7,915 nt of DNA from Paracoccaceae bacterium. GTDB lineage: Bacteria; Pseudomonadota; Alphaproteobacteria; Rhodobacterales; Rhodobacteraceae. The position numbers were made by a program, and so were the translations under genes. This document shows, piece by piece, positions 1-5,643 of this stretch. How positions within the stretch are numbered: position 1 is the stretch's first letter; each line of letters begins with the position of its first letter. The DNA lies in assembly GCA_027030435.1 (NCBI GenBank), contig JALVEX010000363.1:1-7915 (forward strand), given 5' to 3'. The notes beneath the pieces are model-generated. The model had not been told where the DNA came from and searched no databases. It saw only the letters and a list, made by a program, of their open reading frames with translations.

Positions 1-921
1 ATGACGCACCACGCGGTTCATGTGGCCGTCATTCACCAGTGTGCCGGAATGGCAATCATCGGTGCACAGGATGAAATTGCGCGGATCGAGGCCCTTTTCC
101 GTGACGGCCGTGATCTGGCTTTCCACGTCATACCAGGCGGAGCCGAGCCGCATCATGGAGCGCATCCCCTGGCGCACCCGGGCAATCGCATCGGCCTCGC
201 AGGTGCCTTCGTGATCGTCGGCCGGGCCGCCGGCGGCATAGGCATGGAAGGCGGGGCCGAGATCGGGGCTGGCGTAATGGCCGCCCACCGTCTTGCCGGC
301 GCGCTGGGTGGCTGCGATTTCGGCCAGCATCTTGGGATCCCCGTCGATGACACCGGGGAAATTCATCATCTCGCCAAGGCCGATGATGCCGGGCCAGCCC
401 ATGGCTTCCTCCACATCCTCCGGCGTGATCTCATGGCCGGTGGTTTCAAGCCCCGGCGCAGAAGGCGCGCAGGAGGGCATCTGGGTGAAGATGTTGATCG
501 GCTGCATCAGGGCTTCGTCATGCATGAGTTTCACGCCGCGCAGGCCCAGAACATTGGCGATCTCGTGCGGATCGGTGAACATGCTCGTGGTGCCGTGCGG
601 GATGACGGCGCGCGCGAATTCCGCCGGCGTGAGCATCCCGCTTTCGATGTGCATATGCGCATCGCACAGGCCGGGGATCATGTAGCGCCCCCCGGCCTCG
701 ATCACTTCCGTGCGCTCGCCGATGCAGTGCGAGGCATCCGGGCCGCAATAGGCGAAACGGCCGTCGGCAATGGCGATATCGTGGTCTTCAAGAATTTCGC
801 GGGTATGGACATTCACCCATTTCCCGCCGCGGATCACCATATCCGCAGGTTCGCGCCCGGCAGCCACGGCAATCAGCCGGGTGGCGCTTTCGGGCCATGA
901 TTTGAGATTTGCATTTTCCAT
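1..921 (-). CDS. ade: Adenine deaminase-family amidohydrolase, N-terminal half (3' end outside window)
   Basis: Seen: 307 codons open from ATG at 921 to the left edge. Metal-dependent hydrolase features appear in order: an N-terminal composite beta domain (PADMVIRGGKWVNVHTREI, about residues 25-43), GLCDAHMHIESGMLTP with H89 and H91, HGTTSMFTDPHEIANVLG (109-126), INIFTQMPSCAPS (142-154), GLGEMMNFPG with E184, GGHYASPDL with H215, DDHEGT with H237, and CTDDCH (286-291). Known: this series, especially the DPHEIANV and GEMMNFPG blocks, is typical of adenine deaminase (adenine to hypoxanthine plus ammonia; cytosolic purine salvage), usually about 550-600 residues, so roughly half is missing. Odd: the usual HAPGLSG-like segment is HYASPDLG here, and HIESSM reads HIESGM. 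It may therefore belong to a divergent subgroup, and its substrate is uncertain. No strong Shine-Dalgarno sequence precedes the ATG, but the N-terminal length fits the family. It is divergent from the protease gene at 1045. Confidence 0.85.
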   Translation of the reverse strand, partial: MENANLKSWPESATRLIAVAAGREPADMVIRGGKWVNVHTREILEDHDIAIADGRFAYCGPDASHCIGERTEVIEAGGRYMIPGLCDAHMHIESGMLTPAEFARAVIPHGTTSMFTDPHEIANVLGLRGVKLMHDEALMQPINIFTQMPSCAPSAPGLETTGHEITPEDVEEAMGWPGIIGLGEMMNFPGVIDGDPKMLAEIAATQRAGKTVGGHYASPDLGPAFHAYAAGGPADDHEGTCEADAIARVRQGMRSMMRLGSAWYDVESQITAVTEKGLDPRNFILCTDDCHSGTLVNDGHMNRVVRH

Positions 922-1044
922 GGACCAATTGTTCAAAAAATCACGGTGGGTGCAACCCCATCTCGAACCCCTGCCGAAATTTGGGTTTCATTTTCGTTGC
1001 AGGCCTGTAAGCTCTTCACCAAATCACGAAACGGGGAGCCGCAC
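922..1044. promoter_or_regulatory. Divergent intergenic region between ade and the Clp-fold protease gene
   Basis: This 123-bp spacer must hold the promoters of two divergent genes, and it is more AT-rich than the flanking coding DNA (for example AAAAAAT around 935-941). Toward the protease gene there is a weak extended -10-like TGTAAGCT at 1006-1013, with TTTCAT (986-991) 16 bp upstream of TAAGCT as a poor -35. A GGGGAG Shine-Dalgarno sequence lies at 1033-1038, six bases before the ATG at 1045. I find no convincing promoter toward ade and no clear operator palindrome. The promoter role rests mainly on gene orientation. Confidence 0.35.
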
Positions 1045-1872
1045 ATGACGGGCATGGATCTTATCTGGCTGTTTTTCATCCTTTCCGCGCTTCAGCCCGT
1101 CATGCAGCGGCGGATGCTCGAATACCAGCGCGCCCGCAAGATCGCCAAGCTGCAGCAAGAACGCCGCTCACGGGTGATCCTCATGGTTCATCGCCAGGAA
1201 ACCATGAGCTTCCTCGGCTTTCCCCTGGTGCGCTACATCGATGTGCATGACAGCGAACAGGTGCTTCAGGCGATCCACATGACGGATCCCGATACCCCGA
1301 TCGACATGATCCTTCACACGCCCGGCGGGCTTGTGCTGGCCGCTGTCCAGATCGCTCGCGCGCTCAAGAGCCACAAGGGGAAGGTGACTGTATTCGTGCC
1401 GCATTATGCGATGTCAGGCGGCACTCTGATCTCGCTCGCGGCCGACGAGATCGTGATGAGCCCGCATGCCGTTCTCGGCCCCGTAGATCCCCAGCTTGGA
1501 CAGCAGGCGGCGGCCTCGATCCTGAAGGCGGTGAAGCAGAAGCCGATCGAAAAGGTGGACGACGAAACCTTGATTCTTGCCGATGTAAGTGAAAAGGCGA
1601 TCCGGCAGGTGGAGAAAACGGTCGAAGAGCTACTGGATGGCAAGCTCTCGAAACAGAAAGCCACTGCCCTTGCCAGGAAGATGGCGACAGGGCACTGGAC
1701 GCATGATTACCCGATTTCCGCTTCGGAAGCGGCCTCCATGGGGCTGAATGTTTCGACAGACATTCCCAAGGACGTGATGGAAATGATGAAGCTCTACCCG
1801 CAGCCCACCCGCCAGCAAAGCGGCGGGGTGGAATATCTGCCGGTGCCGGTGAAACGGAACAGCGCGAAATAA
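1045..1872 (+). CDS. SDH-family (Ser-Asp-His) Clp-fold serine protease, membrane-anchored
   Basis: A 275-residue protein. Seen: a hydrophobic N-terminal segment (DLIWLFFILSALQPVM, residues 5-20), then a basic, probably coiled stretch (21-43), then a Clp/crotonase-like core. The core has DTPIDMILHTPGG (83-95), a nucleophile motif YAMSGGT with likely catalytic S124, AADEIVMSPHAVLGPVDPQLG (132-152, candidate D149), and TGHWTHDYPISASEAASMGL (215-234, candidate H220). Known: these match the SDH proteinase family (Pfam SDH_protease, PF01972), relatives of ClpP and SppA whose physiological substrates are poorly known. Triad assignment of D149 and H220 is inferred from motif position. The start at 1045 is chosen for its GGGGAG ribosome site and because the anchor follows directly; a GTG at 946 would add 33 residues of no clear character. 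The gene ends 18 bp from the convergent paaE stop and shows no functional link to it. A role in membrane protein turnover is inference. Confidence 0.85.
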   Translation: MTGMDLIWLFFILSALQPVMQRRMLEYQRARKIAKLQQERRSRVILMVHRQETMSFLGFPLVRYIDVHDSEQVLQAIHMTDPDTPIDMILHTPGGLVLAAVQIARALKSHKGKVTVFVPHYAMSGGTLISLAADEIVMSPHAVLGPVDPQLGQQAAASILKAVKQKPIEKVDDETLILADVSEKAIRQVEKTVEELLDGKLSKQKATALARKMATGHWTHDYPISASEAASMGLNVSTDIPKDVMEMMKLYPQPTRQQSGGVEYLPVPVKRNSAK

Positions 1873-1890
1873 GAGGGCACGCCCGCCAGT

Positions 1891-2940
1891 TCAGGCGGCA
1901 TCGAAATCGAGAACCAGCTTCTTGCTCCTGGGCCGCGTCTGGCAGGCGAGCGTATAGCCGGCCTCGAGCTCCCACGGTTCGAGCGAGTAGTTGAGCGCCA
2001 TTTCGGCCTCGCCCTCCCTGATCCGGCAGCGGCAAGTGCAGCACATCCCCCCCTTGCAGGAATAGGGCAGCTCGAGCCCGTTGCGCGCGGCGGCGGCGAG
2101 CACGGTTTCATCTTCCTCCGTCAGGGTGAAACGGCGATGGGCTCCGTCAAGGATCACTTCCACCTCGACACCCGCCTGCGCCGCTTCCTGCGCCTGACGG
2201 GAGCGCGCCACCGGCGCCTCGCCTTCTGCCAGGAAGCGCTCGTGATGGATGTGCTCCTTGCCCACGCCAAGTTTTTCCAGCGCTTCGGCAACGTCATCTA
2301 TCATGGCTCCGGGCCCGCAGAGATAGGCGTCTTCCAGCCGTGCGGGATCGATCACTCCGGCGCCAGCAAGGCGCGCGATCTTCTCGCCATCGATGCGGCC
2401 GTTCAGCAGCGGCACATCCTGCTCTTCCCGGCTCAGCACATGAATGAGGGTGAAATTCGCCAGATGCTTGTCTTTCAGAGCTTCGAGCTTCTCGCGAAAC
2501 ATGATGTGGCGTGAATCGCGATTGCCGAGGATCAGCGTGGCATTGCGCCCCTCTGCAAGCGCATGCGCGGCAATGGAGATGACGGGCGTGATGCCCGAAC
2601 CGGCCGCAACAAGCAGCAGCTCCCTGCCGCTCCCAAGGGTGAAACGCCCCTCAGGCGGCGCCACCTCAAGCACGCCACCTGCCTTGAGCCCCTGCGCGAA
2701 ATTCGAAAAAATGCCCCCCTCGATCCTTTTCACCCCGATCCGGAGCGGCTCGCCGGGTGCGGAGGCGATGGAATAGGAGCGGCGAAGCTCTTCGCCCTCA
2801 TGCATGTGGCGGATCGTGAGATACTGGCCCGGCTGATAGCTGAATTCATCCTCAAGCCCCTTGGGCAGATCGAAGGTGATCGCCACGGCATCGGGGGTGA
2901 GTTTCTGCACATCGCTGATCGTCAGTTCGTAAAAATCCAT
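1891..2940 (-). CDS. paaE: Phenylacetyl-CoA 1,2-epoxidase reductase subunit PaaE
   Basis: A 349-residue NADPH-dependent oxidoreductase that feeds electrons to the PaaABC oxygenase through FAD and an iron-sulfur cluster. Seen, in order: an FAD-binding barrel with YQPGQYLTIR (35-44) and RRSYSIAS (53-60); a nucleotide-binding domain with AAGSGITPV (112-120), LILGNRD (136-142) and YLCGPGAMIDDV (206-217); a linker at about 240-258; and a C-terminal plant-type ferredoxin domain. The 2Fe-2S ligands are C295, C300, C303 and C333 in exact C-x4-C-x2-C-x29-C spacing. Domain order and length match PaaE (also called PaaK in some species). The ATG at 2940 is chosen because the family begins MxFYxLxI; the open frame continues upstream only as low-complexity antisense to paaD. 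It starts 13 bp after the paaD stop, with a GAGG ribosome site inside that gap. It is the last gene of the operon and converges with the protease gene. Confidence 0.96.
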   Translation of the reverse strand: MDFYELTISDVQKLTPDAVAITFDLPKGLEDEFSYQPGQYLTIRHMHEGEELRRSYSIASAPGEPLRIGVKRIEGGIFSNFAQGLKAGGVLEVAPPEGRFTLGSGRELLLVAAGSGITPVISIAAHALAEGRNATLILGNRDSRHIMFREKLEALKDKHLANFTLIHVLSREEQDVPLLNGRIDGEKIARLAGAGVIDPARLEDAYLCGPGAMIDDVAEALEKLGVGKEHIHHERFLAEGEAPVARSRQAQEAAQAGVEVEVILDGAHRRFTLTEEDETVLAAAARNGLELPYSCKGGMCCTCRCRIREGEAEMALNYSLEPWELEAGYTLACQTRPRSKKLVLDFDAA

Positions 2941-2953
2941 GCCGGGCCTCGCT

Positions 2954-3436
2954 TCATATGCATTTGAAATGGTCGAACGGCTCGCAGCAGGCGCGGCAGC
3001 GATACTGCGCCTTGCAGGGGGTGGAGCCGAATTCGCTGATCTTCTCGGTATCCGTTGCGCCGCAGCGGGGGCAGGCAACGGTGGTTTCGCCAAAGAGTGC
3101 GCGCTTGGCGTTGCTCCCTTCCGCAGGCGGCGCGATGCCGTAGGCGCGCAGCTTTTCGCGGCCTTCCTCGGTGATCCAGTCGGTCGTCCAGGGGGGCGAC
3201 ATCACGCGCTCGATTCTCGCCTCGAAGCCCGCCCGCCGCAGGGCCTCCCCGATCGCCGCTTCAATGAAGCTGGTGGCCGGGCAGCCCGAATAGGTGGGCG
3301 ATACCCTGGCAACGGCCACGCCATCCTCGATGACAACCTCGCGCAGGATGCCGAGATCCGCAACCGTCACGCAGGGTATCTCGGGATCCGGCACCGCGGC
3401 AGCGGCGGCCCAGGCCTTTTCTTGCGCGCTTACCAC
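2954..3436 (-). CDS. paaD: PaaD, iron-sulfur maturation factor of phenylacetyl-CoA epoxidase
   Basis: A 160-residue protein if started at GTG 3436. Known: PaaD is needed for epoxidase activity in vivo and is thought to assemble or repair the Fe-S cluster of PaaE; it is not a catalytic subunit. Seen: an N-terminal MIP18/DUF59 domain with PDPEIPCVTVADLGI (16-30) and PTYSGCPAT (47-55, conserved C52), then PPWTTDWITEEGR (81-93), and a C-terminal cysteine-rich tail with CPRC (C122, C125), C141, C147, C150, C151 and C159, suggesting a zinc or Fe-S site. Start choice: no ATG precedes the conserved domain. GTG 3436 overlaps the paaC stop by 7 nt, has GGGGG about five bases upstream, and gives a length near the usual 160-165 residues. 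A second in-frame GTG at 3478 would lie 49 nt inside paaC and add 14 residues. Confidence 0.94.
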   Translation of the reverse strand: MVSAQEKAWAAAAAVPDPEIPCVTVADLGILREVVIEDGVAVARVSPTYSGCPATSFIEAAIGEALRRAGFEARIERVMSPPWTTDWITEEGREKLRAYGIAPPAEGSNAKRALFGETTVACPRCGATDTEKISEFGSTPCKAQYRCRACCEPFDHFKCI

Positions 3437-4185
3437 GTCGCCCCCGGATGGCTGCGCTGGAGATACTGCATCTCGCACAGGATATGGCCGAGATCCTCGC
3501 CATGCAGCCCCGCGCGCCCGCCGATCTGCGGATTCGGGGCCTCGGGCAATTCTAGCCGGGCCTCGGCAAGTATGGGGGTGATGTTCTCCAGCCAGGCGGT
3601 GCGAAGCGCCCCGCGCTCGGGCAGGAGCCCGGCCTTGGCCGCTGCCTCTGCAGCGGGCGAGCTGTGGAAAAGCTCATCCACATAGATATGCAGGGCCTCC
3701 ATCGCCGCCTGCATCCGCTCTGCGCTTTCTTCCGTGCCGTCACCAAGCCGAATCACCCATTCCCCCGCATGGCGGATGTGATAGCCCATTTCCTTCAGCG
3801 CCTTGCCAGCAATCCCGCGCAGGGTTTCATCCCGGCTTTCAAGCGCCGCTTGCCAGTAGGGCTCCATGAAGGCGGCAAAGAAAAGCTGGCGCAGCATGGT
3901 GTGGGCAAAATCGCCGTTGGGCCTCTCCACCATGAGAAGATTGCGAAACTGCCGCTCGTTGCGCAGATAGGCAAGATCGTCCTCGCTCCTGCCCCGGCCC
4001 TCGATCTCGGCGGCATATGTATAGAGATTGCGCGCCGTGCCGATCAGATCGAGCGCCATGTTCGTGAGCGCGAGATCCTCTTCGAGAATCGGCGCATGCC
4101 CGCACCATTCGCCAAGGCGGTGGCAAAGGATCGAATGATCGTCCGCAAGTTCGATCAGGGCATTGAAGAGATTTTCATCCTTCAT
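3430..4185 (-). CDS. paaC: Phenylacetyl-CoA 1,2-epoxidase structural subunit PaaC
   Basis: A 251-residue ferritin-like four-helix protein that pairs with PaaA and is required for the oxygenase complex. Seen: FNALIELADDHSILCHRLGEW (7-27), an ALTNMALDLIGTARNLYTYAAEIEG segment (39-63), NERQFRNLLMVERPNGDFAHTMLRQLFF (76-103), KEMGYHIRHAGEWVIRLGDGTEES (132-155), and a C-terminal GLHGEDLGHILCEMQYLQRSHPGATW (226-251). These are hallmark PaaC blocks, and the length is close to the E. coli subunit. Known: PaaC shares the fold of PaaA but lacks a functional diiron centre. The start is ATG 4185, whose first base is also the last base of the paaB TGA (TGATG overlap), implying translational coupling. A GTG one codon upstream is the only close alternative. 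The stop overlaps the paaD start. Confidence 0.96.
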   Translation of the reverse strand: MKDENLFNALIELADDHSILCHRLGEWCGHAPILEEDLALTNMALDLIGTARNLYTYAAEIEGRGRSEDDLAYLRNERQFRNLLMVERPNGDFAHTMLRQLFFAAFMEPYWQAALESRDETLRGIAGKALKEMGYHIRHAGEWVIRLGDGTEESAERMQAAMEALHIYVDELFHSSPAAEAAAKAGLLPERGALRTAWLENITPILAEARLELPEAPNPQIGGRAGLHGEDLGHILCEMQYLQRSHPGATW

Positions 4186-4469
4186 CACATGTGCCCCACA
4201 TCTTCGGGAATGTCATAGAAGGTCGGGTGGCGATAGATCTTGTCGGCCGTCGGATCGAAGGTCTCATCGGCATGATCCGGATCCGATGCCGTAATCGCCG
4301 CCGAAGGCACGACCCAGATCGAATTTCCCTCTCCCCGGCGGGTATAGACATCCCGCGCGGCATCCAGCGCCAGCACCGCATCCGCGGCATGCACCGATCC
4401 CACATGGCGATGCGCCAGCCCGTTGCGCGGCCGGATGAACACCTCCCAGAGCGGCGTTTCCTCTTTCAT
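4185..4469 (-). CDS. paaB: Phenylacetyl-CoA 1,2-epoxidase small subunit PaaB
   Basis: A 94-residue subunit, essentially the usual PaaB length. Seen: PLWEVFIRPRNGLAHRHVGS near the N-terminus (residues 6-25), then AADAVLALDAARDVYTRRGEGNSIWVVPSAAI (27-58), and a C-terminal FDPTADKIYRHPTFYDIPEDVGHM block, all characteristic of the family. Known: PaaB is small and non-catalytic and bridges PaaAC units in the oxygenase complex. The start at 4469 is supported by a GAGGAAAG-type ribosome site just upstream and by homology beginning directly after it; upstream in-frame sequence crosses the paaA-paaB hairpin and is not credible protein. A 58-bp gap with a GC hairpin separates it from paaA, while its stop overlaps the paaC start. 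Confidence 0.96.
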   Translation of the reverse strand: MKEETPLWEVFIRPRNGLAHRHVGSVHAADAVLALDAARDVYTRRGEGNSIWVVPSAAITASDPDHADETFDPTADKIYRHPTFYDIPEDVGHM

Positions 4470-4508
4470 CTCGCTTTCCTCATCATTGGTCCTGAAATAT
4501 CCCGGGGT

Positions 4509-4526
4509 GCGGGGGCTGGCCCCCGC
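4509..4526. repeat. GC-rich hairpin in the paaA-paaB intergenic gap
   Basis: A perfect 7-bp inverted repeat, GCGGGGG (4509-4515) and CCCCCGC (4520-4526), with loop CTGG; a C-G closing pair can leave only two unpaired bases. It begins 2 bp past the paaA stop on the minus strand. No T-tract follows in the direction of transcription, so it is not a canonical intrinsic terminator. More likely it stabilises the upstream message or attenuates mildly, setting the ratio of PaaA to later subunits. That role is inference. Confidence 0.5.
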
Positions 4527-4527
4527 C

Positions 4528-5523
4528 TCACTCCGCGGCCGCCATCGCAGCCTTCCGTTTTTCTGCATGGGCCAGGGCCGCCTCGCGCACCCACGCTCCC
4601 TCCTCCCAGGCCTTGCGGCGGGCGGCGATGCGATCGCGGTTCATCACCCCGTCGCCCTTCACCACGCGCCAGAATTCATCCCAGTCGATCTCGCCATGGC
4701 GATAGCCGCCCTTGCCGTCGTTCAGCTCGGGATCCCAGCGCAGATCCGGGTCCGGCACGGAGAGGCCGAGATATTCGGCCTGGGGCACTGTGGCATCGAT
4801 GAATTTCTGGCGCAGCTGATCGTTGGAAAACCGCTTGATCTTCCATTTCATCGATTGCTCGGAATGGGCGCTGTCCTTGTCGTGGGGGCCAAACATCATC
4901 AGCGCAGGCCACCAGAAACGGTTGAGCGCATCCTGGGCCATTTCCTTCTGCTCGGGCGTGCCCCGGCAGAGCGTCAGCATGATCTCGTAGCCCTGGCGCT
5001 GGTGGAAGCTTTCTTCCTTGCAGATGCGGATCATGGCCCGCGCATAGGGTCCGAAGGAACAGCGGCAGAGCGGGATCTGGTTCATGATCGCAGCCCCGTC
5101 CACCAGCCAGCCGATGGCGCCTATATCGGCCCAGCTGAGCGTGGGGTAATTGAAGATGGAGCTGTATTTGGCCCTGCCGGAATGCAGCTCCTCCGTCATC
5201 TGCTCACGCGAAACGCCGAGCGTTTCGGCCGCCGCGTAGAGATAGAGCCCGTGCCCGCCCTCATCCTGCACCTTGGCCAGCAGCGCCGCCTTGCGCTTCA
5301 GGCTGGGGGCGCGGGTGATCCAGTTGCCCTCCGGCAGCATGCCGACAATCTCGGAATGGGCGTGCTGCCCGATCTGGCGGATCAGCGTGCGGCGGTAGCC
5401 CTCTGGCATGGCGTCCTTCGGCTCGATCTTCTCTTCGGCATCGATGCGTTTCTGAAAGGCTTCGAGAAACTCCTCGGATTCTCCGGTCCGGCTGTCAGCG
5501 CCGATCAGGCCCTGGGAATACAT
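4528..5523 (-). CDS. paaA: Phenylacetyl-CoA 1,2-epoxidase catalytic subunit PaaA
   Basis: A 331-residue catalytic subunit: with O2 and electrons from PaaE it converts phenylacetyl-CoA to the ring-1,2-epoxide. Seen: a ferritin-like diiron core with all expected ligands, E58 (HAHSEIVGMLPEGNW), E88 and H91 (QDEGGHG), D142 (GWLVDGAAIMNQ), and E171 and H174 (KEESFHQRQG). Other family blocks are NRFWWPALMMFGPHDKDSAHS (201-221), DLRWDPELNDGKGGYRHG (260-277) and IDWDEFWRVVKGDG (279-292). The ligand spacing matches, by memory, E. coli PaaA with an N-terminal offset of about 16 residues, so the enzyme should be active. ATG 5523 has AGGAGG at 5533-5538, nine bases upstream. It is first in the operon, behind a strong promoter with repeated operator-like motifs. 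The Ala-rich C-terminus ends 58 bp before paaB. Confidence 0.97.
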   Translation of the reverse strand: MYSQGLIGADSRTGESEEFLEAFQKRIDAEEKIEPKDAMPEGYRRTLIRQIGQHAHSEIVGMLPEGNWITRAPSLKRKAALLAKVQDEGGHGLYLYAAAETLGVSREQMTEELHSGRAKYSSIFNYPTLSWADIGAIGWLVDGAAIMNQIPLCRCSFGPYARAMIRICKEESFHQRQGYEIMLTLCRGTPEQKEMAQDALNRFWWPALMMFGPHDKDSAHSEQSMKWKIKRFSNDQLRQKFIDATVPQAEYLGLSVPDPDLRWDPELNDGKGGYRHGEIDWDEFWRVVKGDGVMNRDRIAARRKAWEEGAWVREAALAHAEKRKAAMAAAE

Positions 5524-5553
5524 GCTGCGTTTCCTCCTGGATTGTATGCGCGG

Positions 5554-5581
5554 AGTATATGTTACAAATTCCCAAGGTCAA
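5554..5581 (-). promoter_or_regulatory. Sigma70-type promoter of the paaABCDE operon
   Basis: Read on the minus strand: -35 TTGACC (5581-5576), a 16-bp spacer, and -10 TATACT (5559-5554), five of six matches to consensus in each hexamer. Predicted transcription start is near 5547, giving a leader of about 24 nt that contains the AGGAGG ribosome site. It lies in the most AT-rich stretch of the window. The -10 and spacer overlap one copy of the repeated motif at 5556-5566 and the second copy sits just upstream of the -35, as expected for repression. Confidence 0.7.
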
Positions 5582-5598
5582 ATGGATATATGTAACAT
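5556..5598. promoter_or_regulatory. Paired operator-like motif, two copies of TATATGTWACA
   Basis: Copy 1 is TATATGTTACA (5556-5566) and copy 2 is TATATGTAACA (5587-5597). They are identical except the central base and lie 31 bp apart, about three helical turns, so on the same DNA face. The core is palindromic: copy 2 contains the perfect ATGTAACAT (5590-5598), and copy 1 has ATGTTACAA with one mismatch. Equivalently, ATGTTACA (5559-5566) and TGTAACAT (5591-5598) form an 8-bp inverted repeat. The copies bracket the paaA -35 element in the space shared with the divergent SDR gene. Known: paa genes are commonly repressed by PaaX (GntR-type) or PaaR (TetR family) and induced by phenylacetyl-CoA. 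No regulator gene is in the window, so the binding protein is unidentified. Confidence 0.55.
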
Positions 5599-5643
5599 TA
5601 AAGGCGGATTGCATTTTCCGGCCTTCCCCCGCAATTAAGGCGC

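Noticed and set aside
1..900. 299-codon plus-strand open frame through the left end
   Set aside because: It is antisense to the adenine-deaminase-like gene, whose minus-strand frame has clear conserved motifs. The plus-strand product is rich in His, Gly and Ala with no recognisable domain, as expected of a shadow in GC-rich DNA.
1875..1899. Possible bidirectional terminator between the protease gene and paaE (GGGC/GCCC and CCGCC/GGCGG short stems)
   Set aside because: The stems are only 4-5 bp and mutually exclusive, one has a 2-nt loop, and neither is followed by a T-run.
2941..3093. 51-residue N-terminal extension of PaaE
   Set aside because: The extension is Pro/Ala/Arg-rich low-complexity sequence inside paaD. 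The family N-terminus begins exactly at ATG 2940, which has its own ribosome site.
4423..5595. 390-codon plus-strand open frame opposite paaA
   Set aside because: It runs across the whole of paaA, the hairpin and the promoter region. PaaA has all diiron ligands on the other strand, so this is a compositional shadow.
5609..5638. Plus-strand promoter TTGCAT / AATTAA for the SDR gene
   Set aside because: The 18-bp spacing is acceptable but the hexamers are weak, and the implied start at the ATG coexists with an AAGG ribosome-like site, so it was not convincing enough to list.
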